NCBI GenBank assembly: GCA_027563935.2
Contig: CM050448.1
Location: 122,996,493 to 123,060,492 of the forward strand
Source: Costus lasius
Lineage: Eukaryota; Streptophyta; Magnoliopsida; Zingiberales; Costaceae
Direction: 5' to 3'
DNA length: 64,000 nucleotides
Of the stretch, positions 22,470 to 34,240 are shown piece after piece (the stretch's first letter is position 1; every line of letters begins with the position of its first letter). The notes under the pieces were generated by a model. It was not told where the DNA came from. It did not search any database and saw only the letters and a program-made list of their open reading frames with translations. Both the position numbers and the translations under genes were made by a program.

Positions 22470-24645
22470 GCAACATTAAAATATCATTGAAAAATGAATA
22501 AACCATTTAAACATCTTGATTACTTGCAGATATCGGACATACAAAACTTGTAGACAAATGAACATATAGCATACCAATTTGTTAACTTCACTTCTGTCAT
22601 GTGCCTTTGTCGTTAAGGAGTTATATATTGATATGATTTTCAATTGCAAATCAATGCAGAGCAAAAACCAATGATCATGACAATTGATGGGAATCAGTAT
22701 CAATGTACTTGCAATAACAACTCAATAGTCACATGATCTATACAATGAAAGCCGAGTCCTTTAGCCCTCCTCCATACAAATTCTGTTACAATAAGAAAAA
22801 ATATTTATATAACGGTGAACTAAAAAATTAATGTATGAAAAGAACAGAGATAGTTTACCATAAAATTGGGAGAAATGTACACAAGTTGGAACATATTTAG
22901 ATGTGTCTGCTATTGCTCTTGCATGAACAAGCATTGCGTATGCGTCTAGAACCTGTAGGCAAATTAAACAAGGTAGAAATAGTAAAACCTCCAATATTAA
23001 TTGCATAAACTAAATAGAATATGCTTACATCATCCACAAGCCTCTCGCCAAAAAGAATCCCATATATCTAAATCGTGTGTTCAATTCCATGCTATAAACT
23101 TTGATTTTATCCTAGCGAGTAGCTAAGAACATATCTATATTACTACGTGCAGCATCACTTATCAGAAATCGGCCAACATAGTCTTGTCTATTTAAATACT
23201 GAAACAAAGTTGACCCACATTAGCACTTAATCAACTCTACGACTAAAATTCTGAAGGACCATACAGGATTTTCATGTTGACGATCCTCTGCTGTATCAGT
23301 CAACTCAATAACCTATATACGACAACTACTTCATCATTATCAGTACTCAATTTTAAAAGTAAGGTGAACCATACTAAATTACCTGTTCCACCTTTTTTTT
23401 TTCAACATGTGCTTGTGTATAAGGGGTTCTAATTTGTCTACCGACGGCATGTCTTCTACCCCTCTGGCCCCGGCCCCTCCGGCGATTACAAATTTTGGGG
23501 TCTCTTTCACCACTTCCTGTGTCTCACCAGAATATTGTGGTTCACTATATTGTATAGTCAATGCTTCATTACACATATTTATTTTCTCTTGCAATTTGTA
23601 TTTTCAAGTTGGAGTGCATCCAATTCTCGCATCCAATCTGCCTTCTTAATGCCAACCTCTTCCTTTGGTGGCATTTGTTGTGACATCACAGTGGCTTGAA
23701 GAACCCTAATGTCTTCTTTTAACCTTTGATTTTCTATTTTAAGAGCCACGATTTTTTGTTAAATTTGTCAATGGTCTCTTTCATTTCATCCTACTATACA
23801 AAAAAAATAGCATAACATGCTTTTCATTACGAGGGTTAATAGTGTAACTTGTATTTTTCAAATATATAACTGAATACTCACCTTTTCAGCTGGGTTCACA
23901 TGCGGTAGAGCATCTAATGTCGAGAAACATGTTGGATAACTAGACATAAGAAGCAATTGCTCCCCCTCGGCAACGGAGACCAATTCGGTTAGTATCTGCA
24001 ATTAAGAAATAAATTAGAGGTCAATTCAATATTTAAAATATCAGTTTTACGGTAATACATGACTAAGACATACCATATGTTCAGCTACTTTTTTCATTGA
24101 TTTGCTCAACGTAGATGATCTTGTTAACTTCACATTTGTCCATCTTAAAAGCCGAGGGTACACATCCAATTGTACAATATTTCTACTTGACATTGTATCC
24201 TCATAAAACCAAATCTAAACCATCAAGACAATATGACATCAATAGAAAAACTGTAATACCACTGACAAAAATAAATATAAGAAATCATATATTTAACTTA
24301 CATTGAGTAAAAGTGCGCATCCCCGGATACTGCTTAATCCCTTGTTTTTTGACTTATTCAATTCATTTATTATAAATTTATATATATCTTCTGCCCAATT
24401 ATATTTATTTATTTCATTAATATCATCTACATAACTAACTAGACTACTAGTTATACTATAATTTTTTCTACAAAACATAAATGTACAAAATAGGTACAAA
24501 ACTACTAATTTCTTAACCCTAGTATGATCAAAGTTTTCAAAACTAATGACATGTTTTAATTTTTTTTCTATCATTACACGTTTTAGACATGCACCTTGGA
24601 ATTCTTCAATGAAAAAAGTAGATTGGCCTAAACATTTTTTAAATT
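22470..24645 (-). pseudogene. Ulp1-type (C48 peptidase) transposon gene, degenerate
   Basis: Several exons with usable splice sites can be read on the minus strand. They give QGACLKRVMIEKKLKHVISF, KKLVVLYLFCTFMF, SYVDDINEINKYNWAEDIYK and SSIRGCALLLN (24,304-24,645). Next come IWFYEDTMSS and PRLLRWTNVK (24,074-24,219), then LTELVSVAEGEQLLLMSSYP (near 23,884-23,995), then a coiled Lys/Glu-rich part. Last come YVPTCVHFSQFYG (near 22,880) and IPINCHDHWFLLCIDLQLKI (near 22,620-22,690), the His/Asp part of a SUMO-protease fold. This order matches Ulp1-carrying plant mobile elements of the Mutator/CACTA type. Two frameshifts (about 23,755 and 23,600) and a stop near 23,110 break it. I do not see the catalytic Cys exon or element ends. 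Confidence 0.72.
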
Positions 24646-24789
24646 TATAAACTCACCTTGAACTTTCAATCCAAGGATGAGTGATACATCATTTAAAGAG
24701 AAATTTATTAAATTTTGGTTAATAAGAAAACTATTACTTTTAATATCTCAATTTTTAATTAAATACCCTAAATTAATTGCATCTAATTT

Positions 24790-25806
24790 AATTCAGAAGC
24801 AGCCTTTTGTGCATTCTTTTTTCTCTTGTGGGAAGTAGTAAGTAGGCGAATGTTTTCAGTATGGCTCAACGCGATAGTTTGTAACGCTTGTAGTTTATTT
24901 TATACTGCTAGATTTTCTGACAAACAGTTGCTAATAGTATGTGGTCGATTAGTGTTCTATGTTTAGAATTAGATCTAGATTAGTGTCATGAGCTTTGCTA
25001 TTATTTTTATGAGTTTCATATCATTTTATTTTTGAACGCTTTGTTCTTCGTTCTTGATATAGTCTTTTCTCCATCAAACATATGTTCAACCCAAAAATGG
25101 CTTACAAACATTTAGTTCTTAGAATTTAGAATAATTATTATATGTAAATGTTAAATTTATAAATATTTTGCCTAAAATTTGCTAATGAACGTATACCTAA
25201 ATTCTAATTATCCTTTTTCTTGTTCTCACTATTAGGATTTAGGGGTTATGTAGCTGAGTTTGTTGTTATTGATCTCTGGGTAACTTATCGATGTATATTT
25301 GCAATGGTTGTTGAATTTAGCATGTCTATGGTTCTTGATTTTTTTTACTTTATATTTGTTTAGATTATAGTGTTATAATCATTCAGAAGCAACCTTTTGT
25401 GCGTTCTTTTTTCTCTTGTGGGAAGTAGTAAGTAGGCGAATGTTTTCAGTAATGCTCAACGCGATAGTTTGTAACACTTGCAGTTTATTTTATATTGTTA
25501 GATTTTCTGACAAACAGTTGCTAATAGTATGTGGTCGATTAGTGTTCTATGTTCAAAATTAGATCTAGATTAGTGTTGTGAACTTTGCTATTATTTTTTA
25601 TGAGTTTCATAACATTTTATTTTTGAACGTTTTGTTCTTCGTTCTTGATATAGTCTTTTCTCCATTAAACATATGTTCAACCTAGAAATGGCTTACAAAC
25701 ATTTAGTTCGTTGACTTAGAATTCAGAATAATTATTATATGTATATGTTAAATTTATAAATATTTTGCCTCAAAATTGCTAATGAATGTATACCTAAATT
25801 CTAATT
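24790..25806. repeat. Pair of ~425-bp direct repeats
   Basis: 24,790-25,214 and 25,380-25,806 share an almost colinear sequence starting ATTCAGAAGCA(G/A)CCTTTTG and ending GTATACCTAAATTCTAATTA, separated by 165 bp. They differ by single bases and a few small indels. No terminal TG/CA, primer site or coding region supports an LTR reading, so a local tandem duplication is the simplest explanation. Confidence 0.85.
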
Positions 25807-27586
25807 AATTTAGAACTTAAGAAAAATTATTGGCTCAAAATAACTTGACAAAAATTATTATATAATTTTATAAATATTCATCTCAGAAATGACTTATGAA
25901 TAAATCTAATTAACTTGAAAACAACATAATAATAATTATCTGATAAATTTAAAAATCTTCATCTTAATAATAACTTATGAGTATTTAACCAATTGATTTA
26001 AAATTTAGGAATATAACAATTATCTAATGAATATATGACTATTCAACCTAAAAATAACTTACAGTTATTTATTTTACTTAGAATTTATTTAGCCAAAATA
26101 TGACTTGTTAATGATTACCAATAAATATATAACAATCCAGCATAGCAATAGCTTATGAATATTTATTTAATTTGATTTAGAAATTAAGAATAATTATTAG
26201 TTAAAATATGAATATATAACAATCCATTTGGAAGCCATTTTCATATAGCATGGATTTAATAAGAAAGAGGAGCCATGAAGTACCTCATGCACTTGGAGGC
26301 TCCATGTCCTTAGAGATCCTAGGCTCAAGGTAAGCAATATAAGGGTGTTCTTCTAGGTCACTAAAAATGAAAATGATGTAAACCTAATTTTAGCAATTAG
26401 GATAATTGAGCAGTGCAAAATTATTATTATTTAAAGTTCGTGTTGTTAAATTTAGAATTAATTCATATAGATAAGAAGAAGGGCAATAACTTCTTGCTTA
26501 CAAGACCCGATTCTACATCATCAAAGAGTTCTCTTGTTACTTTCATAAGAAAATTTGATGGTAAAGGAAATTGTTGAGACATATGTACTTGATAAAACAA
26601 AACTATGGAAATCATTTTTATTTTGTTTCTCTGAAGAAAATGGACTGTTATTAGACAGCAAGAGAGCTATAAATGCTATCCAAAAATGGTCTATTTTTAA
26701 AAATCCAAAAATTATCTGTTGAGCTGGAAATACTGTCCAAAAATTGGCAATCGCTTTAAGACAACAAAGGGCTGCTGGGAATGCTATCGAACAATGGTGA
26801 ATGATAGGTTGAAAGTTTGCCTAATTTTGGATAGCATATAAGTCACAATGTTGTGCCAATGCGGGCAATAATATGGCCAAAAGAATGATTCCTTACATTA
26901 TTATAACAATCTTGTTATGATGAGACTATTGCATTGCATAATATTTTGGCATCGTGTGGTTTGACATTAGTAATTGATAAAAAAAAGTTGTATAACAGAG
27001 AATTATATCCCTTTTAACACTAAATAAGGTGATTAGTGCAGCTTAACAATGTACGAAGAGGAGACTAATGTTCTCAACTTGTGAGGAATCACAATGGTTG
27101 AAGTGGTCTGCATGTCATAGAATAAAGTATTATTGGGCGCACCAAAAATGGCTTCAAGTGCCTTGTGTATATTGAGTTTACACCATAAAAGGGAAAAATA
27201 TTAGAGCTTCAGATTTGACAACTGTAAATAACTTTTGACTTTGTACCGACTATTTAACAACACCTGTAATATTTTCTTTTTTTTTGGGGAAAGATGCACT
27301 TAGTAACCCATATTCTCTTGTTGGTTCTCTATCTTCTCTCTCTTTTAAAACTAAAATTGCTACATCTAGTTGAAATTAGTAGATTTTGAAGAGTGTCTTG
27401 CTCTACATATTATCAAAACATAGATTCTTAGAACACTATTTCATGACAAATATAACTACATTATACTACTAGTTAATTATTTAAATGTTTTATACATACA
27501 AATGTATGTATGAAAATGCTCCACTAGACCATATTTTATCTCAAACTAAGTGTTGGCATTGTTTTGATTCTATTATATGCTAACAG
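25807..27586. other. AT-rich DNA upstream of the invertase fragment
   Basis: No convincing gene. The earlier part is a series of decayed AT-rich words (TAACTTATGAATATTTA types). At about 26,245-26,330 a short open stretch followed by GTAAGC could be a lost first exon of the invertase piece, but similarity to the known N-terminus is not evident. Confidence 0.45.
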
Positions 27587-29385
27587 TTGGTATGGAGAAC
27601 ACAGAAGAAGCTTGGTGCATAATTGAGGACGCAGTAGCTTACTTTGCTAGAGAGCCAGTTGGTACTGAGGCTTCCAATGATCCTTGGAAAGATTCTTCAG
27701 GCTCCCCTCAGGTGTCTGTTTTTTGTTCCAAACTTTTATCCTGTTAAAAATTTCAATTTTCTCATAAATGGAAGTAGTTTGAAGTTGTCTTTTGGAAAGT
27801 ATATTGATCTGATGATGATTTAGGATGTAATGATGAATTATGCATGTATTTATGAAATTTGGCACAGTTGAATACCGATACTAACCATCTCATAGAAGTT
27901 ACAAATCTATCATACTAGACAGACTTTATTCAACATGTTGTGAAAACACCAAGAACACTTAACAGAAAAGAACATTCACTTTAGTCAGTAACTAGAACAG
28001 AAAAGAACTATTTAAAATTTGAAGGTATTTGTGAGAGACTTTGTCCCTACTGCCTTTTGGCGTTTCTAATAAATGGGAAGCCACAAATAGTTAGCAACTC
28101 TTAAACTTCAATCAACGCAAATCAAGACTAAATATTGTCAGCTGGGAGCAACAGTCATGCCAGCTAGCTTTACAATTCTTACGGATCTAGATCTAGGTGC
28201 TGATATTAGAGATTGCGGCATAGCATAAGCTGCCCCTGTTGATTCTAGGTTGTGGTGGATTATATTGCTTTATGCGTATAAAAGATCAACAGGAGATTCA
28301 TCCTTAGCCGAGACCCCTGACTGTCAACAGGGTATACACCTTATTCTGACGTTGTTCCTCAAAGATGGATTTGATACTTTCCCACCTTCCGTGTGCTGAT
28401 GGATGCTGTATGGTAACCCTATAACTAATCATTCACTTTTATGTATATGTGTTTGAATTTCAAATTATTAACTTGGCTACAATTGCAAATTATCACAGGG
28501 AATGTATGGCTATCCTATTGAAATACAAATCCTATTTTTTATGGCTTTAAAGTGCGCCAGAACTTTGTTAAAGCAGGATGAGAAGGGTAAGGAGCTAGTT
28601 GAGCGGGCAGCTATGCATTGTCAAGCATTGGTCTCCCACATCCGGGCTTATTTTTTGGGTAGACTTTTGCAAGTTGAATAGCAGACACTATTATGACACT
28701 GAAATATTCTGAGAAAGACATGTTCCAATTGATGCTGCCGGACTCTCTTCCAAATTGGTTATCTGATTTTGTGTCAAAGGGTACTAGTTATTTCATTGGA
28801 AATTTTGATCATGCTAGAATGGACTTTCGATGATTCTGCTTAGGCAATTGCCTTGCAATTATATCATCACTGGCGACTCCAAACCGGTCTGATGCAATTA
28901 TGAATCTTTTGGAAGAGCACTGGACGGAATTAGTAGGCGAGATGCCTCTAAAAATACGTTATCCAGCTTTAGAATCCCATGAATGGGAAATTATTATGGG
29001 TTCTGATCAGAAAAATACTTGCTGGAGCTACCATAACGGTGGCTCTTGGCCAGGTATGGCTTCACAACTTATCAAAATATTTTTTTTGTTTTTCTATTCA
29101 GTAGCTTTATTAAGGGGTTTAAATTTTGTTATTGTAGTTTTACTGTGGCTTCTGACCGCTGCTTGCATCAAAACTGGACGGTCACATATTGCTGAGCGAG
29201 CTATTGCGCTTGCCGAAGTTAAATTGGTGGAAGACAAATGGCCTGAATGCTATGAAGGGAAGCTTGGGAGATACATTGGAAAGGATGTTAATATACTTCA
29301 GACATCGACAGCATCAGGCTATTTGGTAGCCAAAATGATGTTAAAAAGTCCTGCTTTGTTAAGAATAATAACATTAGACGAATAG
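27587..29385 (+). pseudogene. Alkaline/neutral invertase (GH100) fragment, broken
   Basis: Intact members hydrolyse sucrose to glucose and fructose. Recognisable exons: 27,587-27,711 (EEAWCIIEDAVAYFAREPVG); 28,142-28,412 ([44 protein letters not shown]); 28,499-29,053 ([47 protein letters not shown]); and 29,138-29,385 ([33 protein letters not shown]). The order and wording fit the organelle-type (alpha) clade. Breaks: a stop after RDCGIA near 28,228, a stop near 28,388, frame changes near 28,660 and 28,830, and [12 protein letters not shown] in place of the usual QTWSIAGYLVAK. The exon carrying VLNYDQVFIRDF is missing. Introns are retained, so this is a DNA-level copy, not a retrocopy. Confidence 0.88.
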
Positions 29386-30917
29386 AAGTATGAAGGAAAA
29401 TAGATTGCTTTGAGGATTGTGAAAAAAAAAATGAAAAATACTTTCAATGGAAAAACAATATTGAGCATGATATAAAGATTGTTGTGGATTATAAATACCA
29501 TATACGACTACATATTAATTCTTGTTATGACCACCAGCCTTTGCTTTATTTTTTTAAGGATCTTAATATAAAACTCTACTGTGATACTGTTGGTATAGTA
29601 ATTTTAAGATACATAGATTCTTCTTTGATGATAACAAATGACTTGGAGCAGGAATTACCATATATATATTCATGGTATTGATTTTGAGATCGGTTAGTGG
29701 AAGGCAATACTTATTGGATATTTAAATTTTGGGTAAATTACACAGGTGCTTCATAACAAGGTACATAATCTAGTTGACAAACTATAGTAAGTGTTTTAGT
29801 TTGGTTTGTTCATGATGAAATTCGATCGTTTCTAAGGTAACAGTAAGAGAGGTTACGTTAATCATTAAAAAAATTAATTTATTTAGTAATCAATCACCTT
29901 CTCTGATAATCAAGTAATTATGTGTCTACAAATTAATATGTTTCAAATTTAGTTCTTGGAACAGCTTTGGATTAAAATGTTAATCCTGACATCATATGTT
30001 TCAAATTTTCAAAGAAGCTTGGTGAAGATTTCATTGTACAAAAGATTGCAAACTTGAATCTTGTTTGTTTGTGAAAATAACTTGATATTCGACTCAAAGG
30101 TGTTACCTTCATCAAGATATAAATATTTAATCCATCATGCAGTAGAAACTTTCAGTAATCTAATTAAATAAAAAAAATACTGTAGATCCAGCACAATTGT
30201 CTGTTATTATTTCTATTTTAAGATCTTCTTCGTATTGCGGATTCTTATATAAGATAACCAAAATTTGGATTGTGTTTTAAAAATCTGTCAGATGTGGAAC
30301 ATATGTCTATTGTATATATATTTATCTATATAATTTAAGCATATAGTGCTGGTATATTGATTGGTATATATTAGTTCCACCATAGATTGGTATGCCAATT
30401 AGGATTGTTATTTAAAATCTTGGTCTCGATGTCATCTAATTCTGTGCTTGTATAATATTGGCATTGGTATTTTCCTAAATTCATTCTCACTCTAATTTAC
30501 TTGTGGCACGTGTCTTTGTCTTTAAGCTATTTATGATCCAATGATTTTTTTATCACATGTTTATGCTTATTATAGGTATTCAAGAATAATCTGTTATATT
30601 CTTAATATTGTACTGATCGCACATTGCACCAGTTTTTTTGTGCTCTGCTAGAAAAAATTTCCCAATTCAGTGTGATGATGCATCTTTCTAACCATAATAC
30701 TTCCTTAGAATTTCTTAGAAGAGTTTTGTGCTTGCTAATTGCTATTCATATTATGCCTTTAATACCCATAGATGTTATCCTAAAACAACTCTTGTGGCGC
30801 ATGAGAATGTGAATACCATAATTGCACCAGCGCTAATTGGCAAGATACGCAAAAGTGCTTTAGTCTTTTAGTTTCTCATTTGAGTTTTTTGAATCTTAGA
30901 TTTAACTGCACAAGATG
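29386..30917. other. AT-rich spacer between invertase and enolase fragments
   Basis: No exon or element end was recognised. Small ORFs here have no familiar motifs and AT-driven composition. Confidence 0.55.
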
Positions 30918-31117
30918 TTAGGTCACAACCCAAATTCCGTCAGCTTAATGGTTAGAGGGTCACGACTCACGAGAGTCATGTTCAGAGGTCGAATCTTACT
31001 GTAGACGGAATATTTCCGGGAGCATGATGACTTATGAACCGGAACAGGATTCGGGTTTGTAAATCTTGGATTGGGGCCCAAACCTCTGAGCCTAGCTTAT
31101 TACGTGTTGTGACCTAA
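30918..31117 (+). mobile_element. 200-bp element with inverted termini, 9-bp target duplication and tRNA-like promoter boxes
   Basis: The element begins TTAGGTCACAAC and ends with its exact inverse GTTGTGACCTAA. CACAAGATG flanks both sides (30,909-30,917 and 31,118-31,126). Inside, CAGCTTAATGGTTAGAG (about 30,942) resembles a tRNA A box and AGGTCGAATC (about 30,988) a B box, about 45 bp apart as in tRNA genes. A 9-bp duplication and inverted ends would suit a Mutator-like MITE, while the A/B boxes suit a SINE. The scrap at 17,977-18,062 shares only the right half, as in a 5'-truncated SINE. It sits in an intron just upstream of the first enolase exon. Confidence 0.82.
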
Positions 31118-31169
31118 CACAAGATGGTCTAACCTGACCACGCCTATGTATTATTGCATGATCCTACAG

Positions 31170-31897
31170 ACTGAAATAGACAACTTTATGGTTCAACAGC
31201 TTGATGGCACAAAAAATGAATGGGGCTGGTGCAAACAGAAGGTACATTATTATTACCTATATTGGGTTATCTGTCTTGTAAGAAATTTCTCTCTTTTTAA
31301 CTCTTCCGGTTCATTTACTTGATTTTTTTCCCTTCAGCTTGGTGCCAATGCTATTCTAGCAGTATCACTTGCTGTATGCAAAGCCGGTGCGAGTGTGGAG
31401 AAAATTCCTCTTTATCAGGTCATGGTGTGGTTATGCTGTATCAGTAATTGGTGATATAGTTTATTCTACTTGACAAAATCTTCTTGCACCATGCAGCATA
31501 CCAGCAAATCTTGCTGGTAACAAGAACTTAGTTTTGCCAGTTCCAGCATTCAATGTCATAAATGGTGGGTCGCATGCAGGAAATAAACTTGCTATACAGG
31601 TTATGCACATATTAGCTTTCTATCCGTCAATTACATGGTGTATAGTTTTTCTTGCTGAGCATGGATATGCTTATTCTTCTAGGAATTCGTGATTCTTCCA
31701 ATTGGTGCCTCCTCATTCAAGGAAGCTATGAAGATGGGTGTAGAAGTTTATCACCATCTGAAGGTTTCTGACAACTTAGCTTTCTACTGCTTAAGTTTTG
31801 ATTCAAAGAACATCCTCAGAGGTTTGTTTTTTTATTAGGCTGTGAAGTATGGGCAAGATGCCACAAATGTTGGAGATGAAGGTGGTTTTGCACCCAG
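31170..31897 (+). pseudogene. Enolase fragment (five exons), truncated
   Basis: Intact enolase converts 2-phosphoglycerate to phosphoenolpyruvate in glycolysis. Exons: 31170-31241 ([20 protein letters not shown]), 31338-31418 ([18 protein letters not shown]), 31497-31599 ([20 protein letters not shown]), 31683-31763 ([20 protein letters not shown]) and 31839-31897 (YGQDATNVGDEGGFAP). GT-AG sites are kept. It starts after the N-terminal exons and stops before most of the catalytic barrel. The third exon has lost two bases at its start (frame break before ANLAGNK), and a few codons are missing before KYGQDATNVGDEGG. It is non-functional and, with its introns, a DNA-level copy. Confidence 0.92.
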
Positions 31898-31985
31898 TTT
31901 ATTATTCTTGATAGATTACCTATGATGATTGATATAATTTATGTTATAGATATTTCATTTGCATATTAATTTTCTTAATCTCTAA

Positions 31986-32503
31986 GGCCTTGTTTACTTG
32001 GATGGAAAACTAGGAGGAACGGATGGAAAAATAACTTTTCTATTGTTTACTTAGACGGATGGAAAATGATGAAAGGAAAAGACGATGGAAAAGTTTCTCA
32101 TTTTCCACCGTTTGACAATCCGCCCAAATCGAACGGAAAAACAAATCGCGTCACTTCGTCTTACAGCGTTACCCTAAAATCTTTTCCTATTTAGTAATTT
32201 ATATAGTTTTTAATAAGATTAAATAATATTTAGTAATTTTTATAGTTTTTAATAATATTTAATAATTTTATGGTATTTAATAGTATAAAAGAATATTAAA
32301 TAATTCTATGATATTAATAGTATTTATGTAATATTAGTGAAAAAATAAAAATTATGGGTGTATATATTAATCTTTCATACTATTTTTCCTTCCAAGTAAA
32401 TACAACGAAGGAAAACTAATAGCATATTTCATTCATCTATTTTTCCTTTTCTTTCTTTTTTCCTTTCCTTTGCATAATCTATCTATCCAAGTAAACATAG
32501 TGT
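31986..32503. mobile_element. Tourist-like MITE with TTGTTTACTTGGAT ends
   Basis: The 518-bp element directly follows the enolase fragment. The left end GGCCTTGTTTACTTGGAT and right end ATCCAAGTAAACATAGTGT are inverted, flanked by TAA (31,983-31,985 and 32,504-32,506). It shares CCGCCCAAATCG..CGGAAAAAC with the elements at 10,891, 15,990 and 47,679. It has an AT-rich middle instead of the CT-rich core and lacks the paired G-boxes. Confidence 0.8.
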
Positions 32504-33519
32504 TAATTCTAGCAACTTCCATCTTTCCCACTATTTTTTTGCTTCCATTATCAGCTATTTGAATGTTGGATTCTTGTTGTTTAGTAGTTGGAATTCAAGC
32601 TTAATGACTTGTTCATGATATCTAAAACGAACATATTTGCTCCTTGCTCTATTTGGGTATATCAGTTGTTAGTTGCTACTTAATTACTAAATTTTATGAC
32701 AATTGCTACTTAATTAGTGAATTTTATCTCAAAACTAGTGTCTTCTCAATTGGTTTCTAAAAGGTTTGGACTTTTTTTCTCTTTTTTACAATTTCTTCTT
32801 TTCCATTGCATCATTCAATATTATAATCTGAAATTTGCAATCGAAGAAAAAAAAATAGTGTACTACTGTACTCTGATTTTAGTGCTGTTGCCTGTTCTGA
32901 GATTATATAAGTTGGTGGATGCTCACTTAATACCAGATTTAGGTGTGTGAAAAAAATCTGAACCTAACCCCGGTAATTTTTCCAGAATCCCCAAATCTCC
33001 ATAAAAACCAAATCTATCATAAGCGACCAAAAATTTTAAAAACAAATCAGCAAAACCAAAAAATTCCTATCATCTATTAAAGAGGACATATATACATATT
33101 GCTAGAAAGCCTAGAATTATTATATGTGTTAAGAGTCAATTACTACATCTTTAGTCTCCCATTGTTTATTTCTAAGTCTTAAGTGGTCGTCGTCCTTTTA
33201 CGTCTCATAGAAATGTATAGTACAATTGACATATTAAAACTTCATGATTTCTGATTGCAGGAGACACCACCCACGCCTCTGTAGCTCACCGGTTCCATCA
33301 GCTTCTCAACGCCTCCTGTCGCCATCGACGACCACCTCGGGAAGTCGAATCGCGAGGTCCAATTTTTAAATTCAAAGTTCTCATTAATTGTTTCTTATTT
33401 CAAGAAAAATATCGTGTCATCTGATTCTATGGAGGCCCAAGGAAAAGAAGTGACGCGTTCATAGTCGAAGTGAATTAGTAATTAGCCTCCGAACAAACCA
33501 GATCCCCATTTTCGTTGCC
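32504..33519. other. Non-coding spacer with one exon-like GC-rich patch
   Basis: Mostly AT-rich. At 33,262-33,356 a GC-rich stretch is bounded by a TTGCAG acceptor and a GAG|GTCC donor and could be an orphan exon, but I do not recognise the encoded peptide in any frame. Confidence 0.4.
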
Positions 33520-34072
33520 ATGGCGGTCGTCTCCTCCCCGCTCACGGCGCCCTCCGCCGACAACGACAAATCCTCCTCAAACGATGCCTCATCGGAATTG
33601 TTGACGGCCGCGGTGGACTTTGGGAGTGCGGAGGTGGTGGATCTGGTGCAGTCTCTGACAGACGTGGGTGCCATTACCCTCCTCCTCCACGAGTTCGTCG
33701 CCTATCAGCGCGGCCTCAACGCTTCGAGACACTCTTCTCCCACGGCCCGATCTAGATCGCCACCTTCAAGCCCTCACAGGCCCTCGCTGATGCCTCTCTC
33801 CTCCTATCCTCCGCTCAGTCCAAGCTCATAACAGGGCCGCTGGAAGAGGAGTGTCTTGAGGCGTAGGTCGAAGCTGCGTTGGTAGGCAACGCACTCGTGG
33901 AGGAGGCGGGTAATAGCGCCCACGTCTGTCAGAGACTGAGATCCACGTCTTGGAAACTATCTACTCGCTCGCCGACAATGGCGACTTTGGCATTGCCAAG
34001 CCGCAGACTCCAGCCGCCGTGCACGCTAGTTCTTGCCCCAAGAGCTGCTTCGCTCCCCGTTTCTCAGGTCAT
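33520..34072 (+). pseudogene. Probable COG4 (Golgi tethering complex subunit) N-terminal fragment
   Basis: The ATG at 33,520 opens a reading frame of about 70 residues containing VDFGSAEVVDLVQSLTDVGA followed by LLLHEFVAYQRGLN. The LTDVGA-x-T-x-LLHE-x-x-AYQR pattern is what I know from the start of plant COG4 proteins. The frame is then lost, although pieces such as ALADASLLLSSAQS and ETIYSLADNGDFG appear in other frames. High GC and CGCC-rich codons contrast with the AT-rich flanks, as expected for the first exon of a housekeeping gene moved here. The later part could derive from another gene. The family assignment rests on one block. Confidence 0.6.
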
Positions 34073-34240
34073 CTTCTCTTTTCTGTTTTCTTCCTATCTT
34101 GAAACAAAGAAAAGAAAAAATAAAAAAAAATTTCTCAATTTCTATTTTCTTTTATTTTTTAATTATTTTTTCTTTCTCAATTTCTATTTTATTCTTTTTT
34201 TTTTCTTCTTATTTTTTGTCCCACCTTTTGAAACAAGCTG
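34073..34240. other. T-rich low-complexity stretch
   Basis: Pyrimidine-rich TTTCTTTTT-type sequence directly after the COG4-like piece; the open frames here (Phe-rich) are a composition effect. Confidence 0.7.

Noticed and set aside
24790..25806. LTR pair of a small retrotransposon
   Set aside because: No TG..CA ends, primer site, purine tract or target duplication; spacer only 165 bp.
28900..29385. An intact 161-codon protein from the invertase 3' part
   Set aside because: It runs through an evident intron (29,054-29,137) and is only the end of a broken invertase gene.
30940..31000. A genuine tRNA gene
   Set aside because: Only A/B-box-like words are present; no acceptor stem or full cloverleaf can be drawn.
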